Positions 32,176-44,325 of a DNA stretch of 64,000 nt are shown here, piece after piece. The translations under genes were made by a program, and so were the position numbers. A model generated the notes under the pieces. The model searched no databases and was not told where the DNA came from. It saw nothing but the letters and a program-made list of their open reading frames with translations. Position 1 is the stretch's first letter. Every line of letters begins with the position of its first letter. This stretch comes from Pontederia crassipes (taxonomy: Eukaryota; Streptophyta; Magnoliopsida; Commelinales; Pontederiaceae): contig CM060198.1 in NCBI GenBank assembly GCA_030549335.1, forward strand, positions 41,952,353-42,016,352, read 5' to 3'.

Positions 32176-32782
32176 ATGACGGTGACACCGAAATAGTCGA
32201 TGGGCTGCATCGGGGTGTTGTCTCTCGCCACAACCACCGGCATAATGATCGCCGCCATAATGTTCCTGGTGACCCCCTTCTTGTTTGTCTTCTTCCTCTA
32301 CATGCGCAGGAAGCAGTGCTGGGGCACCATTCCCGCCTGTGGCCGGCCTGCCTTGGCCCGAATGAACCCACCATGATAATAGTCCTACTAGGGGCCTTGA
32401 TGCCTCCATGATTGAGGCTCTGGTATCGTGCATGTTCCGCATCTAGGACACCACAAAGGGGATGGAGTGCGAGTGCGTGGTATGCATCTACGATCTCACC
32501 AATGGCGAGCCCGCACGGCTGCTGCCCAAGTGCGGCCATAGGGCCGATCAAGATTGTGTCGACACGTGGCTCCGCTCGCACTCCACTTGCCCTATCTGCC
32601 GCTGCGCTGTGATTGCCGCTTTGAAGGGCGATGGGGTGTGCACAAGGAAAGAGGGGGGAGGGGGCGACCATGCACACCAACAACCAGACGTCTGTCGATG
32701 CGCTGTGCTCCCTGCGCATGTTCCTGGGGCTTTTTCGGGACCACTGAATTATTTTACTTCCTTATACTTTTCCTTGTTTTAG
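32176..32782 (+). pseudogene. ATL-type RING-H2 E3 ubiquitin ligase pseudogene
   Basis: ATL proteins are membrane-anchored E3 ligases with a transmembrane helix, a GLD motif and a RING-H2 finger. Here a hydrophobic stretch (MIAAIMFLVTPFLFVFFLYM followed by RRK) lies at ~32242-32310 after an in-frame stop (32194). A frameshift leads to GLDASMIEALV (~32393), a further stop near 32444, then the RING: C-x2-C-x15-C-x-H-x2-D-x2-C-x10-C-x2-C. The fifth metal ligand, normally His, is Asp. The conserved Trp (DTWLRSHSTC) is kept. The reading ends at 32782. High GC compared with the neighbouring transposons suggests a host gene copy. Confidence 0.82.
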
Positions 32783-33227
32783 CCCACGTTTGTAACTTAA
32801 TTTTATTTTTAAGTGTGATGATGGCAATTTGTACTCCATAAAAGTGCACCCCCTGGCTTGTCTTCCACATCACACGTCGCAAAGCTCCCTCACGAGCCTA
32901 AGGTATAGTAGGGGAGACCCGCTACTCCTCCCCCAAAACCCTTTGTAATTATTCTTTTTACTGAAACAAAGATTTCAAAGCTTCCCAAAATCTAGCATTA
33001 TGCCTCAAGCATAATGTGACAATCCATAAAGCATCCCAAGCGATCGAGCGTTCCGCCTAGGCACCCTTTTGTTCACAAATGCCTCCACCGAAGCATCTGC
33101 TCGGGATAAGCATCCCAAAAAATGTGGCATCGAGATAGTGGCATAAGAAAGCTTCTACAAAGTGCTCAAAAGAGCTTGTCTAGATGGCCGCACGGGTCAG
33201 TCGAGCAAAAAATGACCCAGTGATAAG
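32783..33227 (+). repeat. Probable 3' part of the 5' LTR of element G
   Basis: It directly precedes a tRNA-Met-type primer site. CCCTTTGTAATTATTC near 32940 resembles the transcribed end of a short LTR. I could not place the LTR start; it lies after the ATL pseudogene, perhaps near 32870, if it is there at all. Confidence 0.45.
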
Positions 33228-33240
33228 TGGTATTAGAGCC
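33228..33240 (+). other. Primer binding site, tRNA-iMet type (element G)
   Basis: TGGTATTAGAGCC differs by one base from TGGTATCAGAGCC, the usual initiator-Met primer site of plant retrotransposons. It is unlike the Asp sites of A, C and D. Confidence 0.75.
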
Positions 33241-33260
33241 ACTTTCCTAGGACGCGCACT

Positions 33261-34370
33261 TTGACGTTGGACGATCAAGGAGGAATGACGTCGAACTTGG
33301 AGATGACCCAAGAGCCTACTGCACTGGAGAAGGGCTGCCTAGAGCGAGGGCATGCCCACTCGAAGGACATCATCACCACCTTCGATCAATGCCTCGAGCA
33401 GTTCCAACTGGATGTGGGCGAGATGCAAGACCAACACGCAATGCACAATGGGAGTGGGAGAAGATAGTGCACATCACAATGGCGTGGGATGTTGTATACA
33501 TGGCTCGAGTCCATGAAGGAGACAATCATGGACATGCAGGAGTCCCTGGAGAATGGACTCTCAAACATGAGGTGATGGAACAAGAGCTCAAAGACTCTAT
33601 GGGAAGAGCTCAAGCGATGCTATGGAGATGGGCGATGTCCTGAGACGTCCACCCCGCATGGAACATGAATCAACGTGCCAAAGCTAGAACATAAAAGGGC
33701 GAGACATCGACAAAGGAGATCAATGACTTTTTGTGGAACATCCACGGTACATGGAGGCATTGGACGTGACCTCAGAAGTGAGGATGATAAGGACCGCATC
33801 CTTCTACTTACAAGATGTGGCTAGCTTATGGTGGCGGTGTCATTGTGACGATGTGGAAAGTGGCAATATTGAGCCCATTGAGAAGTGGTACGACTTCAAA
33901 AGACAGCTTACGAACTGCTTCTACCCTGTCAACTCAGGATTGGAGGCGAAGATTGCGGTGTTCAAAAATTTGCTAGAAGGACACGTTGAAGGAGTATGTG
34001 AAAGAGTTCATCTCCTCCTATAAAACTCCCAGGTGGACGATGACACATTGTTAGTGGTATTCATCAAGGATTTGAAGCCTTGGATTAGGACGAAGTTGGA
34101 ACGACAAGTTTGCTCCAACCTCCACTTGCTAGTCGTCGCTGCCGAATCGCTCCTGGAGTATACCAAGATGAGCGCCCCACTACCAAAGCCCTCGGTCAAG
34201 GGCAATGGTGGGAGAGAGAACCTAGAGTCACAAGGAGGCAAACCACACTACAAAGACAGAGGGAAGAGTTACCAAGATCAAAGGTCATTTAATGACAGAT
34301 TCAAGAGGGATGGAAAACTGCCTTGCTATATTTGCAAGGGTCCACATTGGATAAGAGATCCCACAGAAGA
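33261..34370 (+). pseudogene. gag: gag relic of element G
   Basis: Pieces in several frames: 33261-33467 (N-terminus), 33733-34023 (RTASFYLQDVASLWWR, IEKWYDFKRQLTNCFYP, typical capsid), and 34033 on (FIKDLKPWIRTKLERQ). A zinc knuckle CYICKGPHWIRD follows at 34322; its last Cys is replaced. Stops separate the parts. Confidence 0.82.
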
Positions 34371-34960
34371 CAATGGTCAATACCTTGTATTGCCTCGACG
34401 AGAAGGAGAACGAAGAGATGTGTCTCAGTTCGGTGCATGTCCTCGGTGCCATCAATGCATCGAAGGGTTTCTCATCGACTGCTTGGCTTTATGCGGACAT
34501 CGAGTTGAACGGGCAAGTCTTCAATGCCCTCATTGACATAGGAGCATCAGAGTTGTTCATGTCAGAAGTGTCACCAAGACGCTGAAGCTACCACTAAAGA
34601 AGACTTCTACATTGTTCAAGTCGGTGAACGCGAAGTCTGTCTCGACCATAGGAATTTTTCTTGAATTGAAGATTTGCATCGGCAAGTGGTCGGGAAGCTT
34701 TGACATGATGATGGCACCAGTGGATGACTACGAAGTGGTGGCAGGTATCTCTTTTCTATGACACATTGCTGCATGTGTCATCTGGCTTACCAATCGATGG
34801 TCATCTTCCATCCCAAGAGACCTTACAACATTCCGGTGAGGTCAGGCAGAGATTTGAAGTCGAAGACCCTCTTTGTCATCGAAGTGGCGAAGGGGTTGCA
34901 AAGACATGAGCATGCCTTCTTGGCGACTGCCATCTTGGATGATTAGGGGTCGTCCACTCT
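34371..34960 (+). pseudogene. Protease relic of element G
   Basis: 34373-34585 reads LGAINASKGFSSTAWLYADI and ALIDIGASELFMSE. The active-site triplet D-[ST]-G appears as D-I-G, so the usual Thr or Ser is lost. A frameshift follows. FAVVAGISF-like and HPKRPYNIPV residues occur to 34850. Confidence 0.75.
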
Positions 34961-35690
34961 AACATCTCCCAAAGTTCTTGAGACCCTCCCAAAGTTCTTG
35001 AGACCCTTGAGAACTTTGTGGATGTCATGCCCTCGGAACCCACAAAGAGGATGACTCCAAAGTGTGAAGTTGACCATGTCATTGACGTGGTCTCTAGATC
35101 GAATGGAGTCCCTTATCAGCTAGCCCCTCTGGAACTCATAGAACTCCGTAAGCAACTTACCAAACTATTGGATGCAGGATATGTTCATCCCTCAAAGTCT
35201 CCATATGGCGCCCCAGTTCTCTTACAAAGGAAGCATGATGGATCCCTCCGGATATGCATCGACGTGCCCAACAAGCTTATGGTGAAGAAAAAATACCCAT
35301 TCCCCTTGTGGAAAATTTGATCGACCAACTCGGCGGTGCAAGATGGTTTACCAAGTTGGATCTTCGTTCAAGCTATTGGCAAGTTCGGATCATCGAAGAT
35401 GATGTGTAGTGGACGGCGTGCGTCACAAGATATGGCTCATGTGCACTTCCTGTGTTCGAGCTATTGGCAGGTATAGATCAAGCACATTCGGCAAGTGTTC
35501 GAGGTGTTGCGGTAGAACTAGCTCTACGTCAAGCGGGAGAAGTGTGCCTTCGCTCAACCGGAAGTGCACTTCTTGGGACATGTCATCGAAAGTGGCAAGG
35601 TGAAGATGGATGGCGCAATGATTCGAGCCATCATGGAGTGGTAACTTCCCAAGCGGGTTCCCGATATGCGTTTGTTCCTTAGCCTGACGA
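34961..35690 (+). pseudogene. pol: Reverse transcriptase relic of element G, catalytic loop deleted
   Basis: 35018-35320 encodes ELRKQLTKLLDAGYVHPSKS, YGAPVLLQRKHDGSLRICID. After a frame change FTKLDLRSSYWQVRI follows. At ~35455 the reading jumps from TRYGSCALPVFE to HIRQVFEVL; the stretch that normally carries the YxDD catalytic motif is absent. KREKCAFAQPEVHFLGHVIESGKVKMD completes the thumb. Confidence 0.82.
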
Positions 35691-36240
35691 ACTACTATAG
35701 GCGGTTCATCAAGGGGTATTCACATGTGATGACCCCTTTGACGAATCTCCTTCGGAGGGATGTGAAGTGGGAGTGGATGCCTACGTGCCAGGAAGAGTTC
35801 GACATCCTCAAGAGGGCCATGATAGAGGAATCGGTGCTCGTCCTGCCAGACCACACCAAGCCTTATGAGGTATAGACGGATGCTTTTGACTATTCTATTG
35901 GAGGGGTTCTTATGCAGGAGGGGCATCCCATGGCATTCAAGAGTTGCAAACTCAACGACACGGAGCAGCACTATGCCGTTCAGGAGAAGAAGATGACTAC
36001 GGTGATCCACTGCCTTAGGACATGGCGGCACTACCTTCTTAGATCGCAATTTCACATCAAGACAGACAATGTCGCGAGAAGCTACTTCGAGATGTAGAAG
36101 AAACTCTCACCAAAGCAAGCAAGGTGGAAATATTTTATGGCGGTGTTCGACTATGTCCTAGAGTACAAGCCCAGCAAGACAAATGTCATTGCCGACGCCC
36201 TCAGTCAAAGCGTAAAATTGGCGGCCATGAGCTCCTCTCA
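35691..36240 (+). pseudogene. pol: RNase H relic of element G
   Basis: It begins YYRRFIKGYSHVMTPLTNLL and continues through YEV, a stop (35874), then DAFDYSIGGVLMQEGHP, HYAVQEKKMTTVIHCLRTW and IKTDNVA. The acidic residues D, E and D are present. A second stop at 36095 precedes the VIADALS segment that joins it to integrase. Confidence 0.85.
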
Positions 36241-37365
36241 GGCCAACCTGATTGATTGGAGTCGGATCCCACGTTGAAGAACCTGCTCAAGCAAGCAAAG
36301 GAGGGAAAGACGCCACTTTTGGGTAGAAGATAGGTTGATCTTCACCAAGGAATGTCACATCTACGTTCCATTGTTTGACAACTTACGGTGTGCCATTATG
36401 CAAGAGTGCCATGACTCCAAGTGGGCGGAATATCCGGGCATCCGTCGTACTTTGGCACTCATTGAGGAGGCCAAGGATGGAGGACGATGTTGAAGTTTTT
36501 GTGAAGACATACCTTGTTTACCAACAGAATAAAGGTATCAATCAAGCGCCCGGTGGACTTCGGGAACCTCTGTCTCTTCTAGAACGGCCATGGAAAGATG
36601 TTTCTATGGACTTCATCACGGGCCTGCCAAGTCTAAAGTTGTGGGTATCATCCTGGTGGACTTCCATCGGTTCTTCAAGTACGCCATCTTCGCCACTGGC
36701 AACGCAAGTTGCGCTACCACTGAAGCTACGGAGTTATTCATGAAGCACGTAGTGAAGTATTGGGGCCTTCCCCAAAGCATAGTCAATGATCGAGATGGGT
36801 GATTCATTGGCAACTTTTGGATGGAATTGTTCAAAATGATGGGCTCTAACCTGCATTTCTCCACTTAACTTCATCCTCAAACCGACGGCCAAACTGAGAG
36901 GGTGAATTCCATTATGGAGATCTACTTGCAGCACTATGTCAGTGCCAATCAAAAGGAGTGGGCGAAGCTACTCGATATCGTGCAATTCTCTTACAACTTG
37001 CAACAAAGAGAAACGACCAATCAGAGTCCCTTCAAGATAATGATGGGGCAACAACCTCTCAGTCCACAAGTCGTCGCCACTTGTTATGGTGGCAAAGTCC
37101 CTGCTGCTCATTGCATGGCGAGGGAATGGCACGAGCAAAATGATATGGCTCGGGCATGTTTGCACAAGGCATCGAAGCGCATGAAGAAATGGGCAGACAC
37201 TGCCTAACACGACGTCACTCTGAAGTCGGAGACTTGGTCCCTGTGAAGCTGGTCCAACATCTTCAGCTAAGTGGGAAGAATCTGCACAAGGGCCTCGTTA
37301 GACATTACGAGGGGCCATTCAAGATCCTAAAGAAGGTACGAAAAGTGGCCTACAAGCTTGAGCTC
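36241..37365 (+). pseudogene. pol: Integrase relic of element G
   Basis: The zinc region (HIYVPLF, MQECHDSKWAEYPGIRRT) and the core are in shifting frames. WKDVSMDFITGLP carries the first Asp, SIVNDRDG the second, followed by a stop at 36799. HPQTDGQTERVN carries the Glu at ~36887. 36902-37207 is open and encodes the rest of the core. The end reads GPFKILKKVRKVAYKLEL. No chromodomain remains because the family B LTR interrupts it. Confidence 0.85.
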
Positions 37366-38032
37366 TGATGGAAACTTTAGAAGTTGCGATCTCACACATA
37401 GACTAAATATCGTTCAAAAGTTTAAATAATTACTCTAGATTCTACACTACTGCAAGTATATAGGTCAAGTAGGAACCACAAGTGTTGTAACCCCATTGAT
37501 TTAGATTGAATTCCACCTAACATATATCTCAATTTGTCATGGAGTAAAATTGAAGTAATAGAAAGCAGAAAAAAAAGAGCGATCTAGTAGACAAGAAGTT
37601 TAGATGAGAAAGTATTCCTCTGTGTTGGTTAGTTACTACCATTGTTTTAATCCTCAAAAGAGGCGAATGATCTCTTGATTCTTTCTATGAAATGCAATCT
37701 ACTCTCTTCTATCACTCCTTGATCTCTCTTCAAGTGATAAGAATTAGCCAAATATAGTGAATTAGGATTAGATGATCTAATGATCTCTCGATACTTTTGA
37801 TCATACAAAATAGTGATCTCTCAATACTAGTTGCAAATAATATAAATCATAATCCTATCATGCAGGACAAATCTCAAACAGTTGTTGACATAGTGAGCTC
37901 TCGCTTCACAATGTAATCAATCGGACCTCTCGGCTTCTTTAAGATAAAGGAAAATCAAAAGAGTATTATTGCTGATGGTGCAAAATATAATCTGACCCTT
38001 ATTTCAAACAAGATAAATTGAACAAAAGTGAT
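37366..38032 (-). repeat. 3' LTR of B2, distal part
   Basis: It continues at 48220-48670 after removal of A4 (about 1118 bp in total). The outer end starts TGATGG on the plus strand, right after the G integrase relic. CTCTCG and CTCTCA words recur at 37670-37950. The layout, with CTACTGCAAG and AGGTCAAG near the end, parallels the family A LTR end. The exact outer boundary is inferred. Confidence 0.7.
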
Positions 38033-39603
38033 TGATCACTAGCTGATCACAATAGGTTTTTATCCATTTTCTTTTCATTTCACCCATATCGAGCCCTTAT
38101 TTTGCCCAACTTTTGGCCAATTATGCTTGGAATGCAATGGATTATGATAACTAGCTAATCTTTCTCATTTTACACTTAATTCCATGTGCATAGAGGTTCT
38201 GAATTGCTAAAATCCATAAAAATAACAATTCTATGTCAAGTTATCATTTTTTGGGCAAGTTATCACTCCAATGTGCAAAGTTATCATTTTTCTAGTTTAA
38301 CTGATTTCTAGTGATTATTTTGTCCTAAATCCCATGCAATTATGAATTAATCATGTTTGGGTAATCATATTTCAACTTGTGCAAAGTTATCAATACATTT
38401 CACAAGTTATCTTTTTTTAGTGTCAAGTTATTGTTTTAGGGCAAAAATGTGTAAGGCTATCAATTCTGCATAAAATCATTAGGTAATTATTATATTATTG
38501 TCCTCACTCCTTGCTGCTCTGATTTGATCACATTTGGATAACCACAACTAAACTTATGACAAGTTATCATTTTTATGGCATCAAGTTATCATTTTTGGCA
38601 CCAAAGTTATCATTCCTATGAAATCTTATCCACATTTAATTTCTGACCTCATTCACTTGCCATCCTAATCCCTTTGATGCATTCAATGCTTTGAACCACC
38701 CATAATTGGACAATTTTCATGATACGGTGCAAGTTATCATTTCGGGTTTTATAAGTTATCATTTTTTTATTCATGGTTTTCATTCCTGCACAACACCAAA
38801 TCTCATTTGATAATTGGGTTGATAATTGTCATTGTCCTAATCCTTATTTGTTAAAATCCTATTCAAGGACTTTGATGCTTGCTGTTTTGGCCTTTGTAGC
38901 AGGGAAAAGAAGGCTGGAAAAGCTGGAAAAAGGAGGGGGTAGACCACTCCAAAAGCTGTCCAAAAAGTTACTGAACCTATTGATATTTTCTAGACCAGGA
39001 CACTTGGCAAAATCAGGGGGGAATGGAACATTCTCATTGGCATCCGAGTGTGTAGAAGGATCAGATATAAGCTAAGAAACCCTAGAGAAAAAGGGGGCTG
39101 GCCATTGCAAGGTTTTGAGCAGGAAGCAAGGAGGAGCTGAAGTGGAGCTGCAATCCAGATTCTTGTCAACAGCCTCTGATTACATGATGTTTTGTATCAA
39201 TCCTTCCTACTATTGTGTATCAATCTTTGTAAATATGAGGAGCTAAACTCCATTTCTCCTAGGATAGGGTAGTAGTCTAGTTTGATTGTGGATGTATATG
39301 AACAAATCTGAATTTTTGCACTGATTTATTAATTTTTTTATTATGTGGATTCTGAACCCATATGAATTTATTCTTGTCATTGTAAGATCCTACTTGTATT
39401 TACAACTGAGAGGTTGTCCTTGATCTACTCTTTGTTCATAAATGAATCAAGAATCAATGGCAACTTTCTAGGTTCAACCCAATTAGGAATCTGATTTTCT
39501 GATTTCTGAATTCTGTTTTTCCATTTCTGATTCCTGAATTTTGTCAAATCTGTTTTTATCATTGAGGAGCCCTAATTGAATTAATAACTAAGAGGTTGCT
39601 TAT

Positions 39604-41326
39604 TGATGCATGCAAAATACAACATATTTTAGTTAATTATTTTAATTAAATTTTCTGTAATTTGATCATGGCATGCATCATTTTTAGTCACTTTTAATCG
39701 TAATTCCGGATTTATCAAATTTAATTATTAAATTCTCTGAATATTTTAATTGTGGATGGATTAACTAAATTTTGATAATTATTTTGCAGGAAAAATCAAG
39801 ATTTAAATGGATTGTGCTGTATCGGCCAAAATTTCGAAGAATTTATCATTACGGCCGAGATTAGGATGAAGAATTCATCATTACGGCCGAGATTTCTAGG
39901 GCGTAACAAGATTTAATTCTTTGTTACGGCTAAGATTTGAAGGAGTAAAGATAAATGATTTTATCTTTTGGGCGTAACAAAGATTAAATCCCTTCCTTAC
40001 GGCCGAGATTTGGAGGGGGTAATGGCAATGAAATCATCCGTTTGGCCGATATATGAAGGTGTAAAGATAAAATTGTTTGGGCGTAAAGATAAAAGGATTT
40101 TTTATCTTTTGGGAGTAATGAAAAGGAGTAAATAAATTCCTTACGGCCGAGACTCTAAGGGAGTAAAGATAAAAAGGATTTATCTTTGGGCGTAATGATA
40201 AAAGGATTTATCTTTGGCCGAGTTTATCTTATAATTTTAAAGTCAACCGTACGATATTACGGCCGAGATCAAATTGAAGGTCGTCCGCACCCTATAAATA
40301 CGTGAAGAATCCATCGTTTCAACTCGTGCTCTGAAGTTCAAGTTTCTTCCACGGCGAGTCGTGAACTCTGCAGGCTACGACCAAAAGGAGAGAGGTGCGA
40401 CGGCTGGAAGTTGATCGCGACCCTGATCAAGTCCGAGAGGCTGCCCGACTGTCTGCCCGTGATCCGAAGCTTCGACTTTTGTCTATTTGAGTGTAATTCT
40501 TCCAATTATTATTACTTTGTTATTATCTCTCCAGAATTTCTAAGATGAACTCCATATTTTTATTTATTTCATTTTAGGAGATTATTATTGAAGGGAAACT
40601 ATTTAGACCCTATATAATTTGTTTTAATCTTTTCTGATCAATTAGTTAATTGTGCTTAATGCTTTTGATTTAATTATTTGGATTTCTTGGTTGAGTACTT
40701 ACCAGTTTGTGGATTATTTAATTTCAGAATTCATTAATTAAATTAATTGATTTTATGTGAAATTAATAATTGACATAAATTTGATAACTAGTGTGTGAAG
40801 AATCAAGTTTATGTGGTATGTTAATCTAACCAGTTTGTGGAGTGATTAATAGTCTAGGATTTTCATATTAATGCATCTTAATTTTAATCTTATCTGACGA
40901 ATACCAGTTTGTGGGACTTTAGGTTTGATTAAATTTAAGATAGTTTGATTTACCGGATTAAATAGCAGAATTACCAGTTTGTGGACTCTGTGATGTTAAT
41001 CTTGTAAATTAATAACTTGAGAAAATTCCTAATCCATCTTTAAAGATTAAATTTATCTTTTATGGTTCAAATATTTATCCTGATCTATTTTCATCCTAAG
41101 GCCTAACTTCAACACCATTATCTTATCTTTATCTTATTTTCTTTATTTTATTTCATAAAACTTCTTTCCAAAAATTCATGTTTTTCCTCTCTTATTAATT
41201 TATAAATCCAGATATTGAATTAATAATATTCCTCGTGGGTTCGACACTCTTACTCCTTTTTACTATATTACTTGAGCGATTAGTGCACTTGCTAGCAAAT
41301 TTTATTGTTACAAATTCAACGCATCA
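39604..41326 (+). repeat. 5' LTR of D (1723 bp)
   Basis: It begins TGATGCATGC and ends AACGCATCA. It holds about nine ACGGCCGAGA-like words alternating with GGGCGTAA-like words (39830-40270), then a TATA box, a GC-richer stretch (40320-40490), and four ACCAGTTTGTGG words at 40707-40983. Confidence 0.95.
40292..40300 (+). promoter_or_regulatory. TATA box of D 5' LTR
   Basis: CTATAAATA matches a consensus plant TATA box and recurs at 46141-46149 in the 3' LTR. It follows the region rich in ACGGCCGAGA words, which would then be promoter-proximal. Confidence 0.7.
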
Positions 41327-41332
41327 AGTTTT

Positions 41333-41350
41333 TTGCGCCGTTGCCGGGGA
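41333..41350 (+). other. Primer binding site, tRNA-Asp type (D)
   Basis: TTGCGCCGTTGCCGGGGA follows six bases after the LTR, matching the Asp-type site with two changes. An acceptor-like TTTTTTCTTTTGTAG ends at ~41489, at the place where gag starts in A1 and C2, although no gag is present. Confidence 0.85.
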
Positions 41351-41499
41351 ATATTTTATTAATTAATTTCTGATTTTTATGAATTATTAGGAGATGTAAA
41401 TAAATTGTAAATAATTCTTTGTAAATGTCTATTATTTGTTTTAATTATTTTTATTTTTTGTGTATAAACTAACATTTTTTCTTTTGTAGATAAAGGTCG

Positions 41500-44200
41500 C
41501 GACAACTTTAAATTTGTTGACTTTCGGCTTAAATTCTGACGCTGACTGGATTTTTCAGATTATGTGAACTTATGGTTTTACGACCGAGATCTAGTTTGTC
41601 GGCTTTACTGGTTTTACGGCTTCGTTTCTGGCATCTAAACTTTTAATTTTGCTGTCGCAACATTGATTTCAGTGGCTTTATATTTTATATTGTTTGTTAC
41701 GGGCGAGAATTGATCTCATTTTTTTTATGGCCGAGCATTTATCTCATTTTTTTTACGGTCGAGAATGAATCCTATTTTTTCGGCCGTAGAACTCTTTTTA
41801 ATATTGATTTGATCTTTTTCAGCTTTAATGATTATGATTTTTTTACGCCCGTAAGCTTTTAACTGACAAACTCTTATCCAATTTTACGGTCGGTATTTCA
41901 CTTCATCCAGATCGAACTGAATTCTCTCTCTTGTGATATGATTGATACTTGCTTGCAGACGAGAATTTAATCTCTGATAATCCATTATCTCATGTTTTCT
42001 TTTTACGGCCGAGAATTCCTTTTTGATTTGACCTCTTTCGGCTTTAATAATTTCGAAAAATCTTTTACACCGCAAAAGTCTTTGCTTATATTTTGCGGCT
42101 GGCAAATTTAATCTGATTTTTACGGCTGAAACTTCACGATCGAATTGTTTTGCGGCGATAAATTTCTGAATCCTCTTTGAACGTTGGTTAAATCTCTCGT
42201 GTTAATCATTTTGTGCCTTGGATTTTCGTCTCGGTAATCCTATTGTGCATGTCTTTTGCGGCCGAGAATTGTTTCTTACTCTGGTTTTACGGCCGATATT
42301 TTCTGAACATTTGTTTTTATGCCATCTTACGACCTTTTCGGCCAGTTTATTTGTGAATTTTTCTTTCTCGGCCATCAAGGATCACGTTCGACTTAATTTT
42401 CATCGATTTACGGCCGATATGAATTATCCTCTTCCTCGGTCGTAATGATTCATTTGGTGACGTTTCGTTCAATTTTTATTTCGGCCGAGATAATTCATCG
42501 CCGTGCTAATTTTTACGCCATCTTGCGATTTTATTTCGGCCATAATCCAACAAGTTTTACGCCTTCACGTTGATTAATCACTTTCGACACTGTTCTATGG
42601 TTTTTGCGGCCGAACGAGCCTCGGATTCCTAATCTAATTTCGGCCGTAAATCTATTTCTGTATTGCGGCCGATTAATCTTATTTCCCCTCTAAAAATAAT
42701 TTTTGCTAATGTCTGATTATTAACTTTACGGACGCAAATTAGTTCTGATTCATTTTGTGCCGTTTGTTACATCATCGTTAATTCTTCCAAGTTTTACGGC
42801 CGAATGAGTGCTTGATTTTTACGACCATCCATGTGATTTACTTTCGGTCGATATTAATGTTCGGCAGTTGAATTGGTGTTCGAGTTTTGATTTTTCCCTT
42901 ATTTGATAATTGTTCTGTGAATTTTGGTGGCAGTAATTAGGTTAATTTCTCTCGGACATTAATTTTGACGACGTAATAAATCTTCGATAATAGCCGAAAG
43001 ACTTTTTATGTTTATCAATTTAAATCTTATTTCTTCGTGACCTATTATCTGTATTTCTTTTTTCTTGTATATATTTGTATTCTATTCTTTTATCTCTCTT
43101 ACCGAAAATTAGTTGTTGCAGGACTTGAGTGAAAATCTAATCACAACTAAGTTAATCCTTTGGATAAATTTATATGTCACACATTCTGATCAGATGTTAA
43201 TTTTTTTTTTATTTAATTTTTTTTTGACACTTGGTTGTTGCAGTGACGAATTGAATATTTAATCACAACCAAAGATTTTACTAATTTACATTTTTTTAAT
43301 TAAGTTAATTTTTTTTTTATTTAATTAGTTAGTTGATTGGCATTTTAATTAATAGTTTAAGGAGTCATCTAATCGATATTTCTTTTTGTGCACGAAGAGG
43401 AACTCGACTAATCATTTCTTCGGATACGTGGACCGAGCGATACATGAATTAACACGTCGGGTTCATCTCGGACATGACAAGGCGAAAGGAAAAATCATCT
43501 TGGAATCGGCCGATCGCTGCGCTGCTTGAATTTGATGTGACCCTTCACTGCGCATCATGAGGGAAAGGTAAGTTTACGCCTGTAATTGTATCTATAAATT
43601 CTTACACCTCGTGTTTGTGCAGACCAAAAGCGCCGCGCCAGTTCCTTACGGCCGAAGTTCCAAAGCTCTTACTCTTACGGCCGATCTTCATCTCTTACGG
43701 CCGAAGTTCCGAGTCTCACCGCCGATCCTTACGCCCCTGTGCATTACGGCCGAACCTCTGTTCCATTCTGTTTCTTACGGCCGAAGTCTTCATGACTAAA
43801 AGCCCTTACGGCTGAAGTCTCAACACCGCGCACCGCCGCTCCCTTACGCCCTGTGCGTTACGGCCAAACTCCGGGCGAGTTTTTCTCTTTACGGCCGAAA
43901 TCACACCGCCACTCCTTACGGTCGAGCCTTTACGGCCGAACATCAGCGCCACATCGCCATTCCTTACGGCCAAAATCTACAAAATCATCACCTCGGCCGA
44001 GGTTCCTCATCCTCTCACCATTACGGCCAGTTTCTTACGGCCGAGATTGCACGGCTGAGATCTTCATCAACAAAATTTTGCGGCCAAGCTTTTACGGCCG
44101 AGACTCTCAATTATCGGCCGAGATCTCCTCTCACCGACACCTTTTGCGGCCGACACCTTCATCGATATATATATTGAGGCCGAGCATCTCTCCACCGACA
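41500..44200 (+). repeat. Internal region of D packed with TTACGGCCGA-like words
   Basis: I count about 50 exact or near copies of TTACGGCCGAGA, TGCGGCCGA or TCGGCCGA, irregularly spaced by 15 to 120 bases and densest at 43640-44180. Many variants differ by C-to-T or G-to-A at CpG positions (ACGGCTGAG, ACGGTCGAG, ACGGCCAAA). Open frames here (43853-44248 for example) are a by-product of the repeated word and carry LRPKS-like runs. No known domain is present. Confidence 0.9.
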
Positions 44201-44287
44201 ATAAATCCGGTTGTATATTTTCCCTTTCCTTTATTTTCATTTCTTTAGCTTTTCTATATTATCTTTTCACTTTCCCTTGTTGGCTTA

Positions 44288-44325
44288 ACACTGAGGACAG
44301 TGTCTAGTTCAAGCTTGGGGGAGTT
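44288..44325 (+). other. Internal hairpin plus purine tract of D
   Basis: ACACTG-AGGA-CAGTGT is followed by AAGCTTGGGGGAGTT, identical to the 3' purine tract of this element. It corresponds to 7662-7704 in A1. Confidence 0.75.

Larger units (their letters stand above)
32870..37365 (+). mobile_element. Ty3/gypsy element G, chromovirus-like, 3' end lost
   Basis: The order is primer site, gag, protease, RT, RNase H and integrase on the plus strand. RNase H and integrase phrases (GGVLMQEGHPMAFKS, CLRTWRHYLL, KQARWKYFMAVFDYVLEYKP) resemble the Galadriel group of chromoviruses by my recollection; this sub-assignment is uncertain. The reading ends at VAYKLEL, where the family B LTR begins. It is degraded throughout. 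GC is higher than in the Athila copies. Confidence 0.8.

Noticed and set aside
41500..44200. CRISPR-like array, suggested by the repeated ACGGCCGA word
   Set aside because: The copies are short, degenerate and irregularly spaced, with no unique spacers of constant length, in a plant transposon.
43853..44248. Open frame of 131 codons in D, with related frames at 43611-43815
   Set aside because: The peptide only reflects the repeated TTACGGCCGA word read in frame. No domain or codon bias supports a gene.
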